A DNA stretch of 5,817 nucleotides from Candidatus Nomurabacteria bacterium RIFCSPLOWO2_01_FULL_46_18. Its GTDB lineage: Bacteria > Patescibacteriota > Minisyncoccia > Phycocordibacterales > UBA9973. The stretch's first letter is position 1, and each line of letters begins with the position of its first letter. The stretch covers positions 5,507 through 11,323 of the forward strand of contig MFVH01000021.1 of assembly GCA_001786015.1 (NCBI GenBank). The letters run 5' to 3'. A program made the translations under genes and the position numbers. Below, in pieces: positions 1 through 4,844 of the stretch. The notes beneath the pieces were generated by a model. That model made no database searches, was not told the origin of the DNA, and worked only from the letters and a program-made list of their open reading frames with translations.

Positions 1-1065
1 GGGAGAGAGAAAATTGCGACTAAAGAGAAATTGCCGATCCATCGCAAGGCTCCGGAATTTGTCAGTCAATCGACTAAAACTGAAATCCTGGAAACGGGCA
101 TCAAGGTCATTGATCTCATTTGTCCGGTTTTAAAAGGAGGCAAGGTAGGTCTTTTCGGTGGAGCCGGGGTGGGGAAAACGGTAGTTATCCAGGAGTTGAT
201 CCACAACATTGCTTCGAAGCACGGTGGCTACTCGGTTTTCGCCGGAGTTGGAGAACGCACTCGCGAAGGGAACGATCTTTATCATGAAATGAAGCAATCG
301 GGAGTAATCGACAAAGTGGCAATGGTCTTCGGCCAGATGAACGAACCGCCCGGGGCGCGCCTGCGAGTTGGACTCTCCGGCCTCACTATGGCGGAATATT
401 TCCGTGACCAGGAAGGGAAAGATGTGCTTCTTTTTATCGACAATATTTTTCGCTTTACCCAAGCCGGATCCGAAGTTTCGGCGCTTCTCGGCCGTATCCC
501 TTCGGCCGTCGGCTATCAACCCACCCTCTCGACCGAAATGGGAATTTTACAAGAGCGCATCACTTCGACCGACAAAGGTTCGGTGACTTCGGTGCAAGCG
601 GTTTATGTGCCGGCTGATGATTTGACCGACCCCGCGCCGGCAACAACCTTTGCTCACCTTGATTCGACGGTAGTTTTAAATCGGTCGCTTACCGAAATTG
701 GAATTTATCCGGCGGTTGATCCGCTCGATTCGTCTTCGACCATACTTGACCCGAATATTGTCGGCAAAGAGCATTATGAAACTGCTCGTGAAGTTCAAAG
801 GGTATTACAACGCTATAAAGACTTGCAGGACATTATTGCGATTTTGGGGATGGAAGAGCTCTCCGAAGCCGACAAAGAACTGGTGGCTCGAGCCCGCAAA
901 CTACAAAAATTCCTTTCCCAGCCGTTTTTTGTCGCTGAGCAATTTACCGGTGCCAAGGGTCAGTATGTACCGCTCAAAGAGACGGTGCGATCGTTTAAAG
1001 AAATTTTGGAAGGCAAGCACGACGGCAAATCGGAAAATGAATTTTATATGAAAGGCGCATTATGA
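1..1065 (+). CDS. atpD: F1Fo ATP synthase subunit beta, 5'-truncated by the window edge
   Basis: This is the catalytic beta subunit of F-type ATP synthase, which makes or hydrolyses ATP in the membrane-peripheral F1 head. The reading frame is open from base 1, so the TTG at 31 is not a true start. Judged against E. coli AtpD, about 95-100 N-terminal residues (beta-barrel domain) lie upstream. Numbering from the codon at base 1, I see the P-loop GGAGVGKT (53-60), GERTREGNDLYHEM (84-97, with the catalytic Glu and Arg), Walker B LLFIDNIFRF (143-152), DPAPATTFAHLD (210-221) and YPAVDP (236-241, adenine-contacting Tyr). The C-terminal DELSEED-type loop reads EELSEADK (285-292). The C-terminus is complete for the family. 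The stop overlaps the atpC start as ATGA, which suggests translational coupling. All visible catalytic residues are intact, so the enzyme is probably functional. Confidence 0.98.
   Translation, partial: GREKIATKEKLPIHRKAPEFVSQSTKTEILETGIKVIDLICPVLKGGKVGLFGGAGVGKTVVIQELIHNIASKHGGYSVFAGVGERTREGNDLYHEMKQSGVIDKVAMVFGQMNEPPGARLRVGLSGLTMAEYFRDQEGKDVLLFIDNIFRFTQAGSEVSALLGRIPSAVGYQPTLSTEMGILQERITSTDKGSVTSVQAVYVPADDLTDPAPATTFAHLDSTVVLNRSLTEIGIYPAVDPLDSSSTILDPNIVGKEHYETAREVQRVLQRYKDLQDIIAILGMEELSEADKELVARARKLQKFLSQPFFVAEQFTGAKGQYVPLKETVRSFKEILEGKHDGKSENEFYMKGAL
1050..1055 (+). promoter_or_regulatory. Candidate ribosome binding site for atpC
   Basis: GAAAGG lies inside the last codons of atpD, 6 nt before the atpC ATG. 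It is one of only two Shine-Dalgarno-like sites seen before a plus-strand start in this window; the other, weaker one precedes rseP. Together with the ATGA overlap it supports the start at 1062. Confidence 0.45.
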
Positions 1066-1520
1066 CAAAACAGCTTAAGTTAAAAATTGTTACTCCGGAG
1101 CGTTTGATTCTCGAAGAGATGGTGGATCAAGTGACACTTCCCACGACCGAAGGGGAGATTACGATCTTACCTGATCATATTCCCTTGATTACCGGGCTTG
1201 CGTCCGGAGATGTGATTGCAAAAACGAAAGGAGAGGACGTGCCGATGGCGGTGGCGGGAGGGTTCATTGAAATTCATAATGTTTCTTTTCAGAACGATGA
1301 TAAAGTTACGGAAGTCGCGGTTCTCGCGGACTTTGCCGAACATGTAAGTGAGCTTTCCGACGAGAAGATTGTTCAAGCCAAAGCACGATCCGAAGAATTA
1401 AAAAAACAAATGGAGAACAAAGAACTTGTCGATTTCGAGCACTTTGCCGCCGAATTGGAGCGATCGCTGACTCGGGTTAAAATCGCCGACAAGTGGCGAA
1501 CCAAAAAATACAGAAAATGA
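1062..1520 (+). CDS. atpC: F1Fo ATP synthase subunit epsilon
   Basis: The epsilon subunit belongs to the F1 central stalk. It links rotation to catalysis and can inhibit ATP hydrolysis. The protein is 152 aa, against about 139 in E. coli. Residues 1-88 form the N-terminal beta-sandwich, with the family-typical LKIVTPERLILEE (6-18), LPTTEGEITILPDHIPLIT (26-44) and AVAGGFIEI (63-71). From about residue 95 to the end the sequence is charged and helical (EKIVQAKARSEELKKQMENK and onward), fitting the C-terminal helical hairpin that can insert into F1. The hairpin is complete and ends in a basic tail (KWRTKKYRK). ATG was chosen because it overlaps the atpD stop as ATGA and follows GAAAGG. The 3' end overlaps the rsmI start in the same way. 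Gene order atpD-atpC is canonical. Confidence 0.96.
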   Translation: MTKQLKLKIVTPERLILEEMVDQVTLPTTEGEITILPDHIPLITGLASGDVIAKTKGEDVPMAVAGGFIEIHNVSFQNDDKVTEVAVLADFAEHVSELSDEKIVQAKARSEELKKQMENKELVDFEHFAAELERSLTRVKIADKWRTKKYRK

Positions 1521-2194
1521 TATCAAAATTGTATATAGTGGCGACGCCGATCGGAAACTTGGGTGATGTTACTCTCCGAGCAATTGAAACATTAAAGAAT
1601 GTGGATTTAATTTTATGCGAAGACACTCGGCAAACGAAAAAACTTTTAGATAAGTATGGAATAAAAAAAGAACTTTTAAGCTATCACTCTCATAGTAAGT
1701 TATCTAAAGTCGAAAAAATTTTTGAACTCTTAGAAGAGGGTAAAGATTTAGCGTTAGTTTCAGATGCCGGAACGCCTGGGATATCTGATCCGGGAACAGT
1801 CTTGGTTTCAAAGGTTATATCAAGGGTTAGCCTTGATGTAAAAGTTATTCCTATACCCGGCCCGACAGCGTTAATTGCCGCGCTTTCCGCTTCCGGATTG
1901 CCCACTCATGAGTTTACGTACTTGGGATTTTTGCCGCACAAGAAAGGGAGAGAGAAAATATTTAAAGAAATTACGAGCGCGAAACGAACGATTGTTTTCT
2001 ACGAATCTCCGCATCGAATTTTAAAAACACTGGAATCCTTGCAAAAATTCGTTCCGGATAAAAAAGTCTGTCTGGCGCGAGAGCTCACGAAAATTTATGA
2101 GGAATTCAAAACCGGCACCGCCGCAGAGCTTTTGGAATATCTAAAACAAAATCCGGAAAAGCAAAGAGGGGAGTTTGTGGTGATAGTTGCTTAA
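1517..2194 (+). CDS. rsmI: 16S rRNA (cytidine1402-2'-O)-methyltransferase RsmI, short form
   Basis: RsmI uses S-adenosylmethionine to methylate the 2'-O of C1402 in 16S rRNA near the decoding centre. The 225-aa protein has the tetrapyrrole-methylase fold: ATPIGNLGDVTLRA (9-22), CEDTRQT (34-40), SDAGTPGISDPG (82-93), IPIPGPTALIAALSASGLPT starting at 111, and then YLGFLPHKKGR, FYESPHRI and LARELTK. It ends at RGEFVVIVA, where the catalytic domain ends. The roughly 50-60-residue C-terminal domain of E. coli RsmI (286 aa) is absent. I chose ATG 1517 because its ATGA overlaps the atpC stop and it places the conserved LYIVATPIGNL near the N-terminus. An in-frame GTG at 1493 would add eight unconserved residues. 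No Shine-Dalgarno is visible, so translation is probably coupled to atpC. Residues 101-108 come from a palindromic element (see 1815-1841). Confidence 0.95.
   Translation: MISKLYIVATPIGNLGDVTLRAIETLKNVDLILCEDTRQTKKLLDKYGIKKELLSYHSHSKLSKVEKIFELLEEGKDLALVSDAGTPGISDPGTVLVSKVISRVSLDVKVIPIPGPTALIAALSASGLPTHEFTYLGFLPHKKGREKIFKEITSAKRTIVFYESPHRILKTLESLQKFVPDKKVCLARELTKIYEEFKTGTAAELLEYLKQNPEKQRGEFVVIVA
1815..1841. repeat. In-frame palindromic element inside rsmI (copy 1, degenerate)
   Basis: Arms ATCAAGG (1819-1825) and CCTTGAT (1831-1837) flank GTTAG. Past one mismatch the pairing continues as TTA/TAA out to 1815 and 1841. Over a 23-nt core it matches the copy at 4171-4193 at 18 positions. It is read in frame as I-S-R-V-S-L-D-V (RsmI residues 101-108). 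From memory of E. coli RsmI, the segment between SDAGTP..DPG and the PGP motif is 3 residues longer here, so the element appears to sit in a loop before the next beta-strand. The imperfect arms suggest an older insertion under drift. Confidence 0.7.
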
Positions 2195-2195
2195 A

Positions 2196-2229
2196 GTATA
2201 GAATTTCAGCATATGCTGAAATCTTATAC
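2196..2229. repeat. 34-bp near-perfect palindrome in the convergent rsmI / unknown-gene spacer
   Basis: Left arm GTATAGAATTTCAGCAT and right arm ATGCTGAAATCTTATAC are complementary except for two adjacent positions. The central 20 bp (2203-2222) are a perfect palindrome. The element starts 1 nt after the rsmI stop and ends 21 nt before the stop of the convergent minus-strand gene, so it could act as a bidirectional terminator or 3'-end stabiliser. No T-run follows the stem directly on either strand; the nearest plus-strand one is TTTTT about 10 nt on. A classical intrinsic terminator is therefore only weakly supported. Its GTAT/ATAC ends match those of the palindrome at 4171-4193, which suggests a dispersed repeat family. 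Confidence 0.75.
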
Positions 2230-2250
2230 CGGCAAAAAGTTTTTAATACA

Positions 2251-2565
2251 TTACAAATTTTTATGTTTCAAACAAGTTGAGATTGACCACTCGAAGTCAC
2301 CTTTCTTTGCCAGATAATTCATCCGGTCCAGCGCCCAGAGGCAGTCGTCGAGATTGCGGTCGAGTACTTCATATAATTGCTTTGCTTCGTATGCCAGTTT
2401 CGGATAGCTCCTTTCTTTTTTCTTAAAAAATCTTTTCGACTTTTTATCCCAACCGCGGAGTTCGTAATAAATGTTCACGATTTCATGGATCGGATTGACC
2501 GCTTTTTTGTGTTTTTTTAGGTTTTCTAAGTATCCAGTAAAAGGGTTTTCGAGTTTTTTAGCCAT
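2251..2565 (-). CDS. Small basic protein of unknown function
   Basis: I do not recognise this 104-aa protein. It is lysine-rich, with about 23 Lys+Arg against 14 Asp+Glu, and has no signal peptide or membrane segment. A basic cluster at 41-52 (KKSKRFFKKKER) is followed by a stretch likely to be helical (YPKLAYEAKQLYEVLDRNLDD and on to about 88). The C-terminus carries two Trp (77, 93) and two Cys (75, 98), spaced too far apart to look like a zinc site. Charge and helicity would suit a nucleic-acid- or ribosome-binding role, but that is inference only. Support for a real gene: it fills the gap between flanking genes, has a well-placed extended -10 promoter exactly upstream of its ATG, and no conserved gene overlaps it. 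It is transcribed divergently from mreB and convergently with rsmI. Confidence 0.75.
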   Translation of the reverse strand: MAKKLENPFTGYLENLKKHKKAVNPIHEIVNIYYELRGWDKKSKRFFKKKERSYPKLAYEAKQLYEVLDRNLDDCLWALDRMNYLAKKGDFEWSISTCLKHKNL

Positions 2566-2571
2566 ATTTTA

Positions 2572-2580
2572 ATTTTAGCA
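2572..2580 (-). promoter_or_regulatory. Extended -10 promoter for the minus-strand gene
   Basis: Read on the minus strand this is TGCTAAAAT: an extended TG, one spacer base, then TAAAAT (5 of 6 to TATAAT). Six nucleotides separate it from the ATG whose A is at 2565, so the predicted +1 is the A of the start codon and the transcript would be leaderless. No good -35 is visible at 16-18 bp spacing. No Shine-Dalgarno can fit in the leader. Confidence 0.55.
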
Positions 2581-2586
2581 CGGCTG

Positions 2587-2595
2587 TGATATATT
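2587..2595 (+). promoter_or_regulatory. Extended -10 promoter for mreB
   Basis: TGATATATT has an extended TG, one spacer base, then TATATT (5 of 6 to TATAAT). It ends 7 nt before the ATG at 2603, so transcription would start at or next to the A of ATG, leaving a leader of 0-1 nt. The -35 region is poor (3 of 6 at best). It overlaps the divergent gene's promoter, and an in-frame TTG at 2594 falls inside the -10, which argues against that longer mreB start. Confidence 0.55.
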
Positions 2596-2602
2596 GCTTA
2601 AT

Positions 2603-3616
2603 ATGAGCATTTTTACCAGAAAATTGGGCATTGACTTGGGAACGGCCAACACTCTGGTTTTTCTTCCGGGCAAGGGTATTGTCTTAAACGAGCCCTCGGT
2701 CGTCGCGGTTTCCGAACAAGACAACAAAATTCTGGCGATCGGCGCGGAAGCCAAAAATATGATCGGAAAAACTCCGGACTCGATTATTACCTACACCCCG
2801 ATGAAGGATGGCGTGATCGCCGATTATCGGGTGACCGAAGCGATGCTTCGTTATTTTATCAACAAAGCCCTCCGGCCTTTTAATTTCTTTAAACCGGATG
2901 TGATGATTTCCGTTCCCGCCGGAGTGACTTCGACCGAACGTCGAGCCGTCGTTGAGGCCGCCATCCGCGCCGGAGCGAAGAATGCTTACGTGGTCAAAGA
3001 GCCGATCCTAGCCGCGATCGGTGCCGGCATTCCGATCCATGAATCGAGGGGATACATGGTGGTGGATATTGGTGGTGGCACTACCGATGTGGCGGTTATC
3101 TCGCTGGGCGGAATTGTTTCTTCAACTTCGGTCAAATGGGCTGGCAATAAAATCGATCAGGCGATCGCGGAGCATATCAAGAAGACTTTCAATCTGGCGA
3201 TTGGCGATCGGACCGCCGAGGAAGTAAAAATAAAAATTGGCGCGGCGGTGCCGTTGGAAGAAGAGCTTCTAGTGACGATCAAGGGCCGGGACTACATTCA
3301 GGGGTTGCCCCGCTCGGCGCAAGTCGGGACCAATGAAATAGTCAAAGCGATCGATACGGAACTGAAGCAGATCGTCAAAGCGATCAAAGATGTTTTAGCA
3401 GAGACTCCGCCGGAACTCGCTTCGGACATTATTGACTATGGCATTATCATGACCGGAGGGTCGTCGCTCCTTCGAAATTTCACCGATTTAGTTTATCGCA
3501 AAACAGGAGTCAAGGCGACGCTGGCCGAGGATCCGCTTTTCTGTGTGGCCAAGGGCACCGGCATCGCGCTCGAGCACCTGGATGTTTACAAAAAAACCGT
3601 GCTAAGCAAAAAATGA
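2603..3616 (+). CDS. mreB: Rod-shape-determining actin homologue MreB
   Basis: MreB is a bacterial actin that polymerises with ATP on the inner face of the membrane and guides lateral wall synthesis. The protein is 337 aa (E. coli 347). Motifs in order: phosphate-1 LGIDLGTANT (8-17), GIVLNEPSVVA (25-35), PMKDGVIADY (66-75), VPAGVTSTERRAV (104-116), KEPILAAIGAGIP (132-144), phosphate-2 VVDIGGGTTDVAVISLGG (153-170), PPELASDI (269-276) and the adenosine motif IIMTGGSSLLRN (281-292), where TGGGALL is more usual. The short N-terminus (MSIFTRK) could give weak membrane contact. ATG 2603 was preferred to TTG 2594 because the latter lies in the promoter and adds only three residues. No mreC or mreD follows; the 3' end overlaps the HolB-like gene as ATGA. 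The gene appears intact and is richer in G+C than its downstream partner. Confidence 0.97.
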   Translation: MSIFTRKLGIDLGTANTLVFLPGKGIVLNEPSVVAVSEQDNKILAIGAEAKNMIGKTPDSIITYTPMKDGVIADYRVTEAMLRYFINKALRPFNFFKPDVMISVPAGVTSTERRAVVEAAIRAGAKNAYVVKEPILAAIGAGIPIHESRGYMVVDIGGGTTDVAVISLGGIVSSTSVKWAGNKIDQAIAEHIKKTFNLAIGDRTAEEVKIKIGAAVPLEEELLVTIKGRDYIQGLPRSAQVGTNEIVKAIDTELKQIVKAIKDVLAETPPELASDIIDYGIIMTGGSSLLRNFTDLVYRKTGVKATLAEDPLFCVAKGTGIALEHLDVYKKTVLSKK

Positions 3617-4284
3617 GCATCAGAGAACATTTTAAAATAAATAATCCGCATCACGCGTATTTAATCGAGGGGAAACGTGAAGAAGTTTTTCCAGAAATAG
3701 TGAGTGTTGTAGAAAGTTGGGGAGTGAAGATTTCCGATAATCCAGATTTTTGCCATATCTCCACCGATACTTTTAAGATCGAAGACGCGCGCAATTTAAA
3801 GTCTCTTACTTCGGAGAGGGGGATTACAAAATCAAAAAAAATTTTTGTGATATCGGCGAACAATTTTCTTTTAGAAGCCCAGAACGCGATGCTTAAAGTA
3901 TTTGAAGAGCCAGCGGGTGATGTTCTGTTTTTTATAATTACTCCGGATATCGCCGCGCTGCTTAAAACTTTAGTGTCTCGATTCTATCTCATTAAAACAA
4001 ACAAAGAAGATATGGGGAATGAAGCGGAGAAATTTATTGCGTTGCCCGTGAACAAAAGAATAGATTTTATCAAAAAATTGATAAACGAAACCGAAGATAA
4101 TTTAAATTCTACCCGATCCAAATCTTTGAAATTTTTAAACGCCCTGGAAACAACCCTACACCAAAAAAAAGTATCAAGGGTAACCCTTGATACTTTTGAG
4201 CAAATTTTTAAGGCTCGGGAATATCTGCGTCAACCGGGTTCTTCCGCCAAGAATTTACTCGAGTCTGTCGCCCTTATGTTATAA
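3613..4284 (+). CDS. holB: DNA polymerase III delta'-like clamp-loader protein (HolB-like)
   Basis: This 223-aa protein resembles the AAA+ part of DNA polymerase III delta', a stator subunit of the clamp loader that loads the sliding clamp. Support: HAYLIEG (14-20), KIEDARNL (55-62) before the Walker-B-like strand KKIFVISANNFLLEAQ (75-90), and NAMLKVFEEP..DVLFFIIT (91-110), close to the family's NALLKTLEEP. SRF (122-124) stands where many members have SRC. There is no P-loop after HAYLIEG and no Cys4 zinc module, so it should not hydrolyse ATP; delta' proteins often lack this activity. At 223 aa it is shorter than E. coli HolB (334 aa), with a reduced C-terminal collar. The start overlaps the mreB stop as ATGA without a Shine-Dalgarno. 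Residues 187-194 are encoded by a palindromic repeat. The family call is good, but the subunit assignment is less certain. Confidence 0.8.
   Translation: MSIREHFKINNPHHAYLIEGKREEVFPEIVSVVESWGVKISDNPDFCHISTDTFKIEDARNLKSLTSERGITKSKKIFVISANNFLLEAQNAMLKVFEEPAGDVLFFIITPDIAALLKTLVSRFYLIKTNKEDMGNEAEKFIALPVNKRIDFIKKLINETEDNLNSTRSKSLKFLNALETTLHQKKVSRVTLDTFEQIFKAREYLRQPGSSAKNLLESVALML
4167..4197. repeat. In-frame palindromic element inside the holB-like gene (copy 2, perfect)
   Basis: Arms AAAAGTATCAAGGGT (4167-4181) and ACCCTTGATACTTTT (4183-4197) are exact reverse complements around a single A, giving 15-bp arms in 31 nt. It is read as K-V-S-R-V-T-L-D-T-F, the same codon phase and nearly the same peptide as copy 1 in rsmI. 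It lies between predicted C-terminal helices of the protein, probably in a loop. As RNA it forms a stem with a 3-nt loop ending in UUUU, so it could also slow or partly terminate transcription before frr. Confidence 0.85.
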
Positions 4285-4285
4285 T
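4277..4285 (+). promoter_or_regulatory. Extended -10 promoter for frr
   Basis: TGTTATAAT is a perfect extended -10 (TG, one base, consensus TATAAT) overlapping the last codons and stop of the HolB-like gene. Six nucleotides separate it from the frr ATG, so +1 would be the A of ATG (4292) and the frr mRNA would be leaderless. No convincing -35 is seen at 16-19 bp spacing, which an extended -10 can tolerate. Confidence 0.65.
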
Positions 4286-4291
4286 TACTGA

Positions 4292-4843
4292 ATGCAATAT
4301 AATTTTTCAAATTTTAAAGCTGAACTTAAAAAAATCGAGGGATTTTTGGGTAAAGAATATATGGGGCTTAATGTCGGCAGAGCATCGCCATCTGTGCTTG
4401 ATGGAGTGACGGTTGAATCTTACGGCGCGCGCGCGCCGCTTAAAAATGTCGCTTCGATTACGACCGAAGACCCGAAGACCCTACGGATTTCGCCTTGGGA
4501 TAAAAATCAAATCAAAGAAGTCGAAAAAGCGATTGCTTCTTCAAATTTAGGTCTCTCGGTTTCTGTCGATGAAGTTGGCATCCGAGTTATTTTTCCGCAA
4601 TTAACCACCGAAACCAGAGCTAAACTGACAAGAGTGCTCAAAGAAAAACTTGAAGAGGCGCGAATCACCGTCCGTCGTGAGCGGGAGCGAATTTGGGAAG
4701 ACGTGCAGAAAAAGGAAAAAGAAGGAAAAATAACCGAAGATGAAAAATTCCGCGCCAAAGACGACTTGCAAAAAATCATCGATGAGGTGAACAAAAATTT
4801 GGAAGCTATTTTTTCCAGGAAAGAAAAGGAAGTAATGGGTTGA
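4292..4843 (+). CDS. frr: Ribosome recycling factor
   Basis: RRF works with EF-G in the cytoplasm to split the post-termination ribosome so that its subunits can be reused. The protein is 183 aa (E. coli 185), full length. It has the tRNA-shaped two-domain layout: helix 1 with GRASPSVLDGVTVESYG (29-45), domain II with PLKNVASITTEDPKTLRISPWD (49-70), NLGLS (85-89) and IRVIFPQLTTETR (97-109), then the long helices of domain I. Arg128 and Arg131 fit the ribosome-contacting Arg129 and Arg132 of E. coli. The start at 4292 puts GRASP at the same distance from the N-terminus as in E. coli. No Shine-Dalgarno precedes it, and the extended -10 at 4277-4285 suggests a leaderless message. rseP follows after one base. 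Confidence 0.97.
   Translation: MQYNFSNFKAELKKIEGFLGKEYMGLNVGRASPSVLDGVTVESYGARAPLKNVASITTEDPKTLRISPWDKNQIKEVEKAIASSNLGLSVSVDEVGIRVIFPQLTTETRAKLTRVLKEKLEEARITVRRERERIWEDVQKKEKEGKITEDEKFRAKDDLQKIIDEVNKNLEAIFSRKEKEVMG
4827..4832 (+). promoter_or_regulatory. Weak candidate ribosome binding site for rseP
   Basis: AGGAAG lies in the end of frr, 12 nt before the rseP ATG. The spacing is long for a Shine-Dalgarno, so re-initiation after frr termination may matter more. Confidence 0.3.
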
Positions 4844-4844
4844 T

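Noticed and set aside
31..33. TTG as a start codon for atpD
   Set aside because: The frame is open and conserved upstream to base 1, and the beta-barrel domain must precede it.
99..117. ATCAAGGTCATTGAT in atpD, resembling a third copy of the coding palindrome
   Set aside because: The arms are only 5 bp, and it encodes the family-conserved GIKVID, so it is ancestral coding sequence.
1493..1495. GTG as start for rsmI
   Set aside because: It adds eight unconserved residues; ATG 1517 overlaps the atpC stop as ATGA and fits the family N-terminus.
2594..2596. TTG as start for mreB
   Set aside because: It lies inside the predicted -10 element and adds only three residues before a better ATG.
987..3352. 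Several CGATCG / GCGATCGC sites (for example near 987, 1459, 3162, 3347), recalling HIP1 of cyanobacteria
   Set aside because: Most fall in Ala-Ile or Arg-Ser codon pairs in GC-rich genes. The number is small and gene content does not fit cyanobacteria.
4423..4438. 16-bp GC-only palindrome (CGGCGCGC/GCGCGCCG) in frr, with a 12-nt alternating GC run
   Set aside because: It encodes the conserved-position YGARAPL segment, and Gly-Ala-Arg-Ala-Pro with GC-rich codons explains it. No second copy is seen.
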